From an uncultured Bacilli bacterium (lineage in GTDB: Bacteria; Bacillota_I; Bacilli_A; RF39; UBA660), in NCBI GenBank assembly GCA_934087065.1, contig CAKOIS010000002.1:1-64000 (forward strand): DNA of 64,000 nucleotides. Direction: 5' to 3'. Shown here piece by piece: positions 1-7,909 of this stretch; the first letter of the stretch is position 1; each line of letters opens with the position of its first letter. The notes below the pieces were generated by a model. The model did not search any database and was not told where the DNA came from. It saw only the letters and a program-made list of their open reading frames with translations. A program made the position numbers and the translations under genes.

Positions 1-1
1 A

Positions 2-46
2 GAGATTAATGAAGCAAGAATGATAGAGAATGGAAGTGATAAATAA
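2..46 (+). CDS. 3' end of an upstream gene (partial)
   Basis: A reading frame open from the window edge codes for fourteen residues ending in MIENGSDK and stops with TAA at 44-46. That stop overlaps the ATG of the next gene by one base (TAATG), the usual sign of translational coupling in an operon. Too little is present to name it. In many Firmicutes a signal peptidase gene precedes rbgA, but nothing here confirms that. Confidence 0.6.
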   Translation, partial: EINEARMIENGSDK

Positions 47-966
47 TGGATATGTATCAAAAAAGAGAAATGAGAAAAAATAAAAAAAAGAATGAAGATA
101 AAAAAAGCTTATCACCAACGAGTATTAACTGGTATCCAGGCCACATGGCTAAAACTAAAAGACAAATTAAAGAAAGAATTGATTTAGTAGATGTAGTTGT
201 GCACGTAGTTGATGCTAGAATTCCAAAAAGTTCTTTTATAAATGATATAAATGAATTTACAAAAAATAAAGAAAAAATATTAGTGTTCAGTAAGTATGAC
301 TTATGTGATAAAGAAGAAACACTTAAATGGAAAAACTTTTATGAAAAGAAAGGTTATACTGTAATATTAAGTGAACTTAATGATAAGAACGTTAAAAATA
401 AAATAGTGGATGCAGTTAACTCTTTAATGTCAAATGTAAACCTAAAGAGAAAAGAAAAGGGGTTACTTCCAAAGAAAGCTAAAGTCATGGTAGTGGGCGT
501 ATCAAACGTGGGAAAGAGTACTTTAATTAATAATTTAGTAAATAAAAAAGTTCAAACAGTTGGAAATATGCCGGGTGTTACTAAAAATATCAACATGGTT
601 AAAATTAATGATAAGATAGATTTAATTGATACTCCGGGAGTTTTATGGCCAAAGTTTGATAGTGAATTAACAGCTTTTAATTTAGCAAGTATGACAATAA
701 TAAAAGAAGAGGTTCTTCCACTTGACGAGGTATGTATCTATATTTTAAATACACTTAACTTATATTATAAAGACATTCTAAAAAATGTGTTTGGAATAGA
801 TTATTTTAATGAAGATGAAATATATGAATTATACGAAAGTATTGGAAAATATAAAAACTATCCTAAAGTAGGTGGAGAACCTGACTTTGATAGAATAAAC
901 TTATTTATAATTAATTCTATTAAAAATGGAACACTAAAAGGTATTACTTTTGACAGATGTAATTAA
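46..966 (+). CDS. rbgA: ribosome biogenesis GTPase YlqF/RbgA
   Basis: A circularly permuted GTPase that helps late assembly of the 50S subunit. The permuted order is visible: the G4-like SKYD at residues 82-85 comes before the P-loop GVSNVGKST at 151-159 and the G3 motif DTPG at 195-198. The family's N-terminal signature WYPGHMAK is at about residue 29. The length of 306 residues is slightly above the usual 280-290 because of a lysine-rich N-terminal tail. The start overlaps the upstream stop and has GGAAGTG about 8 bases before it. It is probably the last gene of an operon that begins outside the window; a separate promoter follows it. Confidence 0.93.
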   Translation: MDMYQKREMRKNKKKNEDKKSLSPTSINWYPGHMAKTKRQIKERIDLVDVVVHVVDARIPKSSFINDINEFTKNKEKILVFSKYDLCDKEETLKWKNFYEKKGYTVILSELNDKNVKNKIVDAVNSLMSNVNLKRKEKGLLPKKAKVMVVGVSNVGKSTLINNLVNKKVQTVGNMPGVTKNINMVKINDKIDLIDTPGVLWPKFDSELTAFNLASMTIIKEEVLPLDEVCIYILNTLNLYYKDILKNVFGIDYFNEDEIYELYESIGKYKNYPKVGGEPDFDRINLFIINSIKNGTLKGITFDRCN

Positions 967-1010
967 TTAAGTACAAAAGTGTTGACAATTTGTACTTAAT
1001 ATGGTATAAT
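966..1010 (+). promoter_or_regulatory. sigma-A promoter overlapped by a 12-bp inverted repeat
   Basis: TTGACA at 982-987 and TATAAT at 1005-1010 are separated by exactly 17 bases. The perfect inverted repeat ATTAAGTACAAA (966-977) / TTTGTACTTAAT (989-1000) is centred on the -35 box, so a dimeric repressor bound there would block RNA polymerase. The regulator is not identified. The first arm overlaps the rbgA stop codon. Confidence 0.8.
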
Positions 1011-1035
1011 TGTAATCAGTTAAGGGGGTATTGAG

Positions 1036-1617
1036 ATGCGATACGTTGGTAAAGTTACCGAAGAAAGAAGACAAAGTGTAATAGATGAGTGCACTAATAT
1101 TAGAGAAAGGTTTGGTTTTAATAACCAAGTGTTAAACAAAATAGCTAAGTTTTATTTAACTAACATTCAAGTAGAAATGGGAAGCGTAGAAAAAACAATT
1201 AGTTATATAGTTGATTTGTTAGTCGCACATGGTTTAGATGAAGAAGGAATAAAATTATATTTTAGAAGACACAAAAATATTTATTTAACAGACTATTATG
1301 ACTTTAGAAAAAAATTAAGTATTTTAAACCACTGTGGTTTATTAGAAGAAGGACTAAATCATGATACTTTATTATCATATGAATATACAAGAAATGGTCT
1401 ATCTGCTGATTTACTGTTCGCAATGTGTGTAAGTAAAAAGTTTAATATCACTTTAGAAGAGATATCTAACTATTCAGAGTTAACAATAAGCAAAGTTAAA
1501 GACTTATTAAATAAATATAGACTAAATGATAAAATATTACTTCTTTTAAATTATGAATTAAGAAAAACTGTAAGTGAAACCAAAAGTTATAATGAAAATA
1601 TTTTAAAATTAAAATAG
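1036..1617 (+). CDS. unrecognised helical protein
   Basis: I do not recognise this 193-residue protein. It is hydrophilic and appears all-helical, with repeated segments such as GLDEEGIKLYFRRHKNI and NHCGLLEEGLNHDTLL that loosely recall mTERF-type helical repeats; this is an impression and not an assignment. It has no signal peptide or membrane segment and no obvious catalytic motif. The start follows AGGGGG at about 1022. It is a single-gene unit with its own consensus promoter and a possible operator (966-1010) and shares a bidirectional terminator with the convergent gene downstream, so its expression is probably independent and regulated. Confidence 0.6.
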   Translation: MRYVGKVTEERRQSVIDECTNIRERFGFNNQVLNKIAKFYLTNIQVEMGSVEKTISYIVDLLVAHGLDEEGIKLYFRRHKNIYLTDYYDFRKKLSILNHCGLLEEGLNHDTLLSYEYTRNGLSADLLFAMCVSKKFNITLEEISNYSELTISKVKDLLNKYRLNDKILLLLNYELRKTVSETKSYNENILKLK

Positions 1618-1642
1618 AACTAATCACTAGTTCTATTTTTTA
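1612..1642. terminator. bidirectional intrinsic terminator
   Basis: The stem AAATAGAACTA (1612-1622) / TAGTTCTATTT (1628-1638) has a five-base loop, with a T-run on the + strand and an A-run upstream that gives a T-run on the - strand. It overlaps the ends of both convergent genes. Confidence 0.85.
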
Positions 1643-2123
1643 TGTAATTATCTAAATTAATTTTTACTAAATATTTATCAGTTTTATCGGTATAAGATAT
1701 TCCGTCTTCAAATTTATAACTATAAATACGACTATCAAATAAATCATTTATACTGTTTTGAGCTTCGCCATGAATAGTAGAAACACTATCAGCCATAAGC
1801 ATTACAACTATTTCAGCAATGTTATCACTTTTACTAATAGTAGTCTCTAAATAATTTTTTCTAAATTTAAATATATAATCTTCACTAATGTTGCCTGTGT
1901 AAGATATAACAATGCTTTTACCACTTAAACTAGCAGAAAGATTAACATTAACTCTTTTATAATCATTTATAAGTGGGTTATTATTAAAAGTTTCAACAAT
2001 GTTTTCTAAGTCGCTTTTTTTACTATTGAAATTTTGATTACTATAAATTACTCCAAACACCCCAGCACATACACACATTATACAAACTATTCCCCAAAAA
2101 ACAATTCTCCATATATTCTTCAT
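1620..2123 (-). CDS. unrecognised protein with one N-terminal membrane segment
   Basis: About 167 residues beginning MKNIWRIVFWGIVCIM. The chosen start at 2123 has GAGGAG just upstream; an in-frame ATG at 2168 lacks a comparable site. Residues 5-27 form a hydrophobic helix, a membrane anchor or uncleaved signal. The remaining 140 residues are polar, predicted extracytoplasmic, with no motif I can name. It lies 62 bases downstream of def on the same strand and is probably co-transcribed with it. Confidence 0.6.
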   Translation of the reverse strand: MKNIWRIVFWGIVCIMCVCAGVFGVIYSNQNFNSKKSDLENIVETFNNNPLINDYKRVNVNLSASLSGKSIVISYTGNISEDYIFKFRKNYLETTISKSDNIAEIVVMLMADSVSTIHGEAQNSINDLFDSRIYSYKFEDGISYTDKTDKYLVKINLDNYIKNRTSD

Positions 2124-2185
2124 TTCTAACACTCCTCGTATAATATGATTATATAATATTTTTACCAAAAAGAAAAGAACTAATT

Positions 2186-2734
2186 TTAGATAGCTCTCAT
2201 TTTATCCATATCTTTATATGGGTTCTTTTTATCAATTTTATCAGTAAACATAATACCATCTAAGTGATCCATCTCATGTTGAAATGCTACTGACATTTCT
2301 TCTCTAACTCTAGATTCAACATAATTTCCATTTACATCATAATAACCCACAGTTATTCTAGCGTACCTTGGAACAATACCTTTAACATCTCTATTTACAC
2401 TCAAACAACCTTCTCCTTCTTCAACATAAACAAGTTCATTTGAGTGACTTATTAATCTAGGGTTAATTACTGTATACTCAGTAAATTCTCCATCTTCGTT
2501 TTTATAAGATATAATGAATATCCTTTTTAAAACACCTAGCTGACAAAATGCAAGACCCATACCAGGCCTTAAATCCAATTCTTTTGCCTTCTCATCATCT
2601 TGGCTAAGTCTTAAATAATTATAAGCTTCATCAATTAATTCAAAATATTTTTTATCAAGTGGAAAAGTTGCTTCAGTACTTACTTCATGTAAAACTTTCT
2701 CTTTTTCATCTAATATATCACATAATTTTAACAT
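2186..2734 (-). CDS. def: peptide deformylase
   Basis: Removes the N-formyl group from nascent proteins using a bound metal. Three motifs are present: GMGLAFCQ at 58-65 (usually GxGLAAPQ, with F-C here), EGCLS with the metal-ligand Cys110, and QHEMDH at 152-157 supplying His153, Glu154 and His157. The length of 182 residues and spacing fit type 2 deformylases of Gram-positive bacteria. AGAGGTG precedes the ATG. It is divergent from thyA, with about 110 bases between them for both promoters. Confidence 0.93.
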   Translation of the reverse strand: MLKLCDILDEKEKVLHEVSTEATFPLDKKYFELIDEAYNYLRLSQDDEKAKELDLRPGMGLAFCQLGVLKRIFIISYKNEDGEFTEYTVINPRLISHSNELVYVEEGEGCLSVNRDVKGIVPRYARITVGYYDVNGNYVESRVREEMSVAFQHEMDHLDGIMFTDKIDKKNPYKDMDKMRAI

Positions 2735-2862
2735 AGTAACACCTCTTTTTTCATGCTATATTGTACCAAAAAAAACACTAAAAATCAATATTTTAAAAAT
2801 ATATAGTTAAACTCTTGATTTAACCATTTAAAAATGTTATTCTTTTAATGGAGGTAATACAA

Positions 2863-3945
2863 ATGTTAAAATGGGATGAAGAATATTTAAGACTATGTAA
2901 AAAGATATTAAACGAGGGGAAGGAAGTAGAGAATAGAACTATTAATAATACTATTAAGATACCTAGCTACAATTTCAATTTAGATGTTAGTAAAGAGTTT
3001 CCAATTCTAACTGTAAAAAAACTATTTAGTAGACAAGCTTTTTTAGAACTACTTTGGATATATCAAGTTGGAAGTAATGATGTTAATTGGCTTCAAGATA
3101 GAAGAGTATCTATTTGGGATGAATGGAAGATAGACGAAGATGGTTACTGGAATGCAAAGCAAAAAGTATTAAATCCGGATGGTTCACACGAAATTAAAGA
3201 AATTCATAAATACTTTGGTAAAGAATATGCTGGGACTATTGGTGAAGCATACGGCTATATTGTAAACAAATATAAAGGTGTAGATAGAGTACTTGATATA
3301 ATTAAAAATCACCCTGAAGCAAGAGACAATGTAATGAGCTTATGGTATAATTGTCACTTAGATAAAGGCGTTTTAAGACCTTGTGTATGGAGTCATGAAG
3401 TAGACATTACAAATGGAACACTAAACATGTATGTACATCAAAGAAGTTGTGATGTACCTTTAGGACTGCCTTTTAACGTAACTCAATTTGCAGCTTTAAT
3501 GCACTTATATGCAAGAGTCGGTGGTTATAAAGTTGGAACGCTTAGTTGGAGTATAAAAGATGCTCATATTTATGTTAACCAAGTTGAAAAAATAAAAGAA
3601 CTTATTGAAAGAGGAAAAATACTAAGTATATACGAGGGATACAAAAATAGAACTTGGTTAGAAGGACAACTTGAAAATTACAAAGAGGAGTATGATAAAA
3701 TATTAAAAACTTTAACTAAAGAAGAGTTAATTAATTTAAAGAAAGGAATTGTTCCTGATGTTTTAAAGAGTACCCATTTGAAAGTTAAAGTATGTGATTA
3801 TGTGTTAAACCCACCAAGTCCAGAGTTATGGGTAAATCCTGATGTGAAAGACTTCTATAAATTTAATAATGATGATGAGTGTAAAGATATTAAAGTATTA
3901 AACTATAAAGATTTAGGAAAGATTAATTTTCCAGTAAGTGAGTAA
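2863..3945 (+). CDS. thyA: thymidylate synthase
   Basis: Makes dTMP from dUMP with methylene-tetrahydrofolate. The catalytic Cys174 lies in LRPCVWS, the phosphate-binding QRS at 193-195, PFN at 203-205 and DAHIY at 233-237. PCV replaces the commoner PCH, as I recall for the B. subtilis ThyA/phi3T subfamily. With 360 residues it is longer than the common 264 or 316 forms, with extra sequence around residues 95-120 and 245-300. An upstream ATG at 2848 is part of ATGGAGG, the ribosome site of the real start at 2863. The dihydrofolate reductase gene follows after two bases, so the two enzymes that turn over folate in this reaction are co-expressed. Confidence 0.92.
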   Translation: MLKWDEEYLRLCKKILNEGKEVENRTINNTIKIPSYNFNLDVSKEFPILTVKKLFSRQAFLELLWIYQVGSNDVNWLQDRRVSIWDEWKIDEDGYWNAKQKVLNPDGSHEIKEIHKYFGKEYAGTIGEAYGYIVNKYKGVDRVLDIIKNHPEARDNVMSLWYNCHLDKGVLRPCVWSHEVDITNGTLNMYVHQRSCDVPLGLPFNVTQFAALMHLYARVGGYKVGTLSWSIKDAHIYVNQVEKIKELIERGKILSIYEGYKNRTWLEGQLENYKEEYDKILKTLTKEELINLKKGIVPDVLKSTHLKVKVCDYVLNPPSPELWVNPDVKDFYKFNNDDECKDIKVLNYKDLGKINFPVSE

Positions 3946-3947
3946 TT

Positions 3948-4427
3948 ATGTTTACTATAATTGCATGTATTGGAAAAAATAACGAACTTGGACTAAACAA
4001 CAAATTAATCTGGCATATAAAAGAAGATTTAGAATTTTTTAAACTTGTTACATATAATCATTATATATTAATGGGAAGAAATACACTTCTTAGCTTACCT
4101 AAAAAGTTGGAAGGTAGAAAATACTTAGTAGTATCTAAAACACTAGAGACAACAGAAGACTATAGGGTGTTTAAGTCTATTGAAGAACTGCTTAGTACTG
4201 ATTTTGCTAGTGAAAACATCTATGTTATAGGTGGAGCAAAAATATATGAAGAAATGATGCCATATACAGATAGAATGATTTTAACTATAGTAGACGATTC
4301 TCACGTAGCTGATAAGTATTTTCCTATAATAAACAATGAAGAATTTATTAGTGATGTAATAGGAGAGTATCACAGTGAAGATTTAACATATAAAAGAAAA
4401 ATTTATACACGCAAAAAGGAAGACTAA
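3948..4427 (+). CDS. folA: dihydrofolate reductase
   Basis: Regenerates tetrahydrofolate with NADPH after thymidylate synthesis. The start MFTIIACIGKNNELG, Trp22 and acidic Asp27 in WHIKEDL, the NADPH-binding MGRNT and the VIGGAKIYEE motif are all present, and the 159-residue length is exactly that of the family. It begins two bases after thyA, and a strong bidirectional terminator follows immediately. Confidence 0.94.
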   Translation: MFTIIACIGKNNELGLNNKLIWHIKEDLEFFKLVTYNHYILMGRNTLLSLPKKLEGRKYLVVSKTLETTEDYRVFKSIEELLSTDFASENIYVIGGAKIYEEMMPYTDRMILTIVDDSHVADKYFPIINNEEFISDVIGEYHSEDLTYKRKIYTRKKED

Positions 4428-4440
4428 ACTTCCTTTTTTT
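4413..4440. terminator. bidirectional terminator after folA
   Basis: AAAAAGGAAG (4413-4422) / CTTCCTTTTT (4429-4438) with a six-base loop; T-runs form on both strands, serving folA and the convergent small gene. Confidence 0.88.
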
Positions 4441-4441
4441 T

Positions 4442-4624
4442 CTAATTATTGTAGTTTAAGAAACCTGCTCCAAAAACAACAACTAAAAGAATAAATAGTA
4501 CAAGAATTATAGCAGCGCCATATCCATATCCGCCATAGTTATTGTAACCGTATCCACCGTATGTAGGACAACAAGTATTATATCCAGTATTTCCGTATCC
4601 TCCACTATATCCGTAGTAATACAT
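4442..4624 (-). CDS. small Gly/Tyr-rich protein with C-terminal membrane helix (YjcZ-like)
   Basis: Sixty residues: a Tyr/Gly/Asn-rich N-terminal half (GGYGYNNYGGYGYG) followed by the hydrophobic segment AIILVLFILLVVVFGAGFL. This layout matches the YjcZ family of small proteins annotated as sporulation-associated in Bacillus, whose C-terminal helix has a similar IVVLFILLIIVGAAF pattern (from memory). The start is backed by AGGAGGG. Function is unknown and no sporulation gene is seen in this window, so a general envelope role is possible. It is convergent with folA. Confidence 0.65.
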   Translation of the reverse strand: MYYYGYSGGYGNTGYNTCCPTYGGYGYNNYGGYGYGAAIILVLFILLVVVFGAGFLNYNN

Positions 4625-4839
4625 AAAATTCCCTCCTTTTATCTTCTATAATAATATAAGCAAAAACTTGGAATTTGACATAGTAAACACCCAAATTTAA
4701 AGAAAATTTAATATTACACTTTAAAAGATGTTGCATATTTGGTACAATTATGGTGAAATATTATTTCGTGGAGTGAAGAATTGTAATAAATAATGAATTG
4801 GAAAATTAAAAAGTGTAAGAAAAAAAGTTTGAAATACTC

Positions 4840-4980
4840 AAGTAATAGAAAAAAGCAATACTAAAGCTTTAAACGAAGAAAGAAACTTAATAATAAAGAT
4901 ATTCAATATATTTATGTATTAAAGGGAAGTACTCTTAGTAGTGAAACTGAAACATTTATTAAAAACTTGTAGTTTAGAAA
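4840..4980 (+). pseudogene. decayed partial copy of the ZnuA-like lipoprotein gene
   Basis: About 130 bases here, in + orientation, are nearly identical to an internal part of the - strand gene at 7888-8742. The match runs from AGCAATACTAAAGCTTTAAA through AAGGGAAGTACTCTTAGTAG to AAACATTTATTAAAAAC, with several small changes and deletions. It corresponds to the protein stretch SNTKALNEAKK...SSETETFIKN. There is no start, no open frame and no flanking gene. The remaining intergenic DNA (4625-5060) holds nothing else I can name. Confidence 0.8.
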
Positions 4981-5061
4981 AACGTTATTATTTTAAAATT
5001 TAAAAAATAGGTACTTTTAAAAAAGGTCTTTTTACATAAAATACAAAAAACTAGTTCATTT

Positions 5062-5090
5062 TTGGACTTAAATATGTTATTATATATATA
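5062..5090 (+). promoter_or_regulatory. promoter for ftsW, probably leaderless
   Basis: TTGGAC at 5062-5067 and TATATA at 5085-5090 have 17-bp spacing. The expected start point is at or within two bases of the ATG at 5099, and no Shine-Dalgarno sequence precedes that ATG. Confidence 0.5.
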
Positions 5091-5098
5091 GTGATAAT

Positions 5099-6259
5099 AT
5101 GAAGAAGGTAAGTATATTTAGTAAAATGGATAAGCCATTATTTATAATGTGCATTTTATATAGTATAGTTGGCGTGATTATGGTGCTTTCAGCATCAAAC
5201 GTCAGCGCGGTTTTATCATACAAAGAAAGTCCATATTACTTTTTTATAAGACAGTGCATATTTGTATTTGGTGCCTATTTAATAGGACTTTTCATAATAC
5301 TTAGAATGCCTTTATATAAATACAAAAAACTAGTGCCCGTAGGAGTTTTATTTATCTTGGGTACACTTATATTTTTACTAATTAATGGTAAAGTAATGTC
5401 TGGTGCAAAAAGCTGGATAGACTTTAAATTCTTTACTTTTCAGCCGAGTGAATTTGCAAAAACAATAATAATACTTTTTATGGCGATATATTATAACAAT
5501 ATGGCTGATAAGAAAAACTTAAAATATGAATTTTTTGCGCCTTTAGCTTTAGGTTTTATAATATTTTTATTAGTAGCATTACAACCTGATTTGGGAACAG
5601 CTATTATAATTGCAGGAATAGTTTTTCTTACTTTCTTAGCTATTCCATTTCCATCTAATGAATGGGCTAAAATGCTTAAGATTATAGGTGGTACAGTTGC
5701 TGTAATTGGTGCCGTTTTTATACTTAGTGGAAGCGACTTCTTAAACGATATGCAAAAGTCTCGACTTACATTTAAAGCTCCATGTACAAGATACACAGAA
5801 GAAACTGGTTACCAAGTATGTAATGGCTTTATTGCAATAAATAATGGTGGTTTATTTGGAAAAGGGCTTGGTAATTCAACCCAAAAATACTTGTACTTAC
5901 CAGAAGCACACACTGACTTTATATTTCCAATAATGGTTGAAGAATTAGGACTAGTATTTAGTATATTATTTATATTTGGTTACATGTATATATTATATAG
6001 AATAGTTAAAATTGCAAAAGAAAGTGTAAACTTAAGAAACTCAATTATATGTTACGGGATCGCTATATATATTTTCTTACACTTAATGGTAAACTTCTTA
6101 GGAATATTAGCGCTTATTCCACTTACTGGTGTACCAGTGCCATTTTTGAGTTATGGTGGGTCTTTTACAGCAAACTTGATATTCTGTATGTTTATAGTTC
6201 AAAGAGTTTGTGTTGAAAACAAGATTACTAAAACAAAAAATGAAATAGCAAGAATTTAA
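5099..6259 (+). CDS. ftsW: SEDS peptidoglycan glycosyltransferase FtsW/RodA/SpoVE
   Basis: A polytopic membrane enzyme that polymerises lipid II, with about ten membrane segments over 386 residues. Family marks include QPSEFAK (about 122), QPDLGTA (about 162), INNGGLFGKGLG and the EAHTDFIFPIMVEELG block carrying the essential Asp, then PLTGVPVPFLSYGGS. That last block and the YLPEAHTDFIF form favour FtsW/SpoVE over RodA. Two cysteines (APCTRY and YQVC) lie in the large extracellular loop just before the catalytic block and could form a disulfide. No ribosome site precedes the ATG, so it may be translated from a leaderless mRNA. A terminator follows. Confidence 0.9.
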   Translation: MKKVSIFSKMDKPLFIMCILYSIVGVIMVLSASNVSAVLSYKESPYYFFIRQCIFVFGAYLIGLFIILRMPLYKYKKLVPVGVLFILGTLIFLLINGKVMSGAKSWIDFKFFTFQPSEFAKTIIILFMAIYYNNMADKKNLKYEFFAPLALGFIIFLLVALQPDLGTAIIIAGIVFLTFLAIPFPSNEWAKMLKIIGGTVAVIGAVFILSGSDFLNDMQKSRLTFKAPCTRYTEETGYQVCNGFIAINNGGLFGKGLGNSTQKYLYLPEAHTDFIFPIMVEELGLVFSILFIFGYMYILYRIVKIAKESVNLRNSIICYGIAIYIFLHLMVNFLGILALIPLTGVPVPFLSYGGSFTANLIFCMFIVQRVCVENKITKTKNEIARI

Positions 6260-6270
6260 AAAAAATATAA

Positions 6271-6307
6271 AAAAGATTAACAACTCTTGTTTTGTTAGTC
6301 TTTTTGT
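6271..6307 (+). terminator. terminator after ftsW
   Basis: AAAAGATTAACAA (6271-6283) / TTGTTAGTCTTTT (6292-6304) with one G-U pair, followed by T's. Confidence 0.82.
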
Positions 6308-6332
6308 TATAAAATTAATATGGGTGAAGATT

Positions 6333-6881
6333 ATGTTAGACTATATATTTGGTAAAGTAAGTGATGTGTATCCTTCATACGTTGTTATTGAAACTAACGG
6401 AGTAGGATTTAAAGTAAATACACCAAACCCTTACAGTTTTGAACTTGATAGTACTATAAAAGTATATTTATATAATTATATAAAGGAAGACGAGTATTCT
6501 TTATATGGGTTTATTACAAATGAAGAAAGAGAATTATTTTTAAAGTTAATCGGAGTAAAAGGGTTGGGTCCTAAAACAGCACTTGGTATACTTGCAGGTG
6601 GTAAGGCTAGTGGTGTAATAGACGCAATAGAAAGAGAAAACATATTGTATTTACAAAAATTTCCTAAAGTAGGGGAGAAGTTAGCAAGACAAATAATTCT
6701 AGACTTAAGAGGAAAACTTGTAACGGGTACTGAAAAGAACGAAGTAAATAATGAACTTGTTGAAGCTTTAGTAAGTCTTGGATATAAAAAACAAGATATA
6801 TCTAAAATAACTAAAGAAATAGATAAGAGTTTATCAATTGAAAATCAAATAAAAGAAGCATTAAAATTATTATTTAGATAA
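6333..6881 (+). CDS. ruvA: Holliday junction branch migration protein RuvA
   Basis: Binds four-way DNA junctions and loads the RuvB motor. The start MLDYIFGKVSDVYPSYVVIE opens the OB fold; helix-hairpin-helix motifs follow at LIGVKGLGPKTALGIL and FPKVGEKLARQII, then a short linker and a RuvB-binding C-terminal domain ending LKLLFR. I use ATG 6333 with GGGTG upstream; an in-frame GTG at 6324 overlaps that ribosome site. At 182 residues it is slightly short. It is followed by ruvB after 14 bases. Confidence 0.93.
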   Translation: MLDYIFGKVSDVYPSYVVIETNGVGFKVNTPNPYSFELDSTIKVYLYNYIKEDEYSLYGFITNEERELFLKLIGVKGLGPKTALGILAGGKASGVIDAIERENILYLQKFPKVGEKLARQIILDLRGKLVTGTEKNEVNNELVEALVSLGYKKQDISKITKEIDKSLSIENQIKEALKLLFR

Positions 6882-6895
6882 AGAAAGGAGTACTT

Positions 6896-7882
6896 ATGAA
6901 TAGTGAACTTAAAAGTGAATATCAAGAAAGTGATAACTTTGAAAAAACAATAAGACCACAAAATTTTGACGAATATATCGGTCAAAGTGATGTTAAAGAA
7001 AATATAAAAGTCTTTGTAACAGCTGCAAAAATGAGAAACACTAGCTTAGACCACGTTTTACTTTATGGTCCTCCAGGACTAGGAAAAACAACACTTTCAC
7101 ATATAATTGCAAATGAATTAGGAGTAAACATTAAAACAGCTTCTGGTCCAACTATTGAAAAAAGTGGAGACTTAGCTGCAATATTAAGCACACTAGAACC
7201 TTATGACGTTTTGTTTATTGATGAAATACATAGAATTCCAAGATATATTGAAGAAATACTTTATTCAGCAATGGAAGACTTTAAACTAGATATTGTAATT
7301 GGTACAGAAGGGCAAAGCAGGAACATTAATATAGATTTACCACCTTTCACTTTGGTGGGTGCTACTACTAGGGCTGGAGACTTATCAAGTCCATTAAGAG
7401 ATAGATTTGGTATCACTTGTAAACTAAATTACTACACAACAGAAGAATTAAAAACTATTGTAAAAAGAAGTGCAAGAGTACTAAACTTAAACATTGACGA
7501 TAAAGCTGCAGAAATAATTGCAAAAAGAAGTAGAAGAACACCAAGAATTGCAAATAGACTACTTAAAAGGGTAAGTGATTTTGCTTTAGTTAAAGGCTTA
7601 GATGTTATAAATGAAAGCATTACAAATGAAAGCTTAAAGAGACTAAATGTAGATGAAAGTGGACTAGATAAAACAGATATTGAATACTTAGAAAGTCTTA
7701 TCAATAAATTTAATGGAGGGCCTGTTGGGATAGAGAGTATTGCTGCATCTATTGGTGAAGAACAAACAACTATAGAAGATGTAATCGAGCCATTCTTACT
7801 TCAAGAAGGTTTCATTAAAAGAACTATAAGGGGTAGACAAGTAACTGATAAAACTTATCAATATTTAGGAATAGAAAAATAA
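6896..7882 (+). CDS. ruvB: Holliday junction helicase motor RuvB
   Basis: The hexameric AAA+ motor that pulls DNA through the RuvA-bound junction. Walker A GPPGLGKTT is at 58-66, Walker B DEIH at 109-112, sensor 1 GATTRAG at about 155, the arginine-finger region LRDRFG at 167-172, and a winged-helix C-terminus with GGPVGIESIA. The length is the usual 328 residues. AAAGGAG precedes the ATG; it forms an operon with ruvA. No ruvC is here, as expected for Firmicutes. Confidence 0.96.
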   Translation: MNSELKSEYQESDNFEKTIRPQNFDEYIGQSDVKENIKVFVTAAKMRNTSLDHVLLYGPPGLGKTTLSHIIANELGVNIKTASGPTIEKSGDLAAILSTLEPYDVLFIDEIHRIPRYIEEILYSAMEDFKLDIVIGTEGQSRNINIDLPPFTLVGATTRAGDLSSPLRDRFGITCKLNYYTTEELKTIVKRSARVLNLNIDDKAAEIIAKRSRRTPRIANRLLKRVSDFALVKGLDVINESITNESLKRLNVDESGLDKTDIEYLESLINKFNGGPVGIESIAASIGEEQTTIEDVIEPFLLQEGFIKRTIRGRQVTDKTYQYLGIEK

Positions 7883-7909
7883 CTGAGTTAACGAAATAAC
7901 TCAGTTTTA
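7881..7909. terminator. bidirectional terminator between ruvB and the lipoprotein gene
   Basis: AACTGAGTTA (7881-7890) / TAACTCAGTT (7897-7906), then TTTT; the stem overlaps both stop codons of the convergent pair. Confidence 0.82.

Noticed and set aside
3380..3400. PCV instead of PCH at the thymidylate synthase active site as a loss of function
   Set aside because: The catalytic Cys is present, other motifs are intact, and the ThyA/phi3T-type subfamily has the same change as far as I recall.
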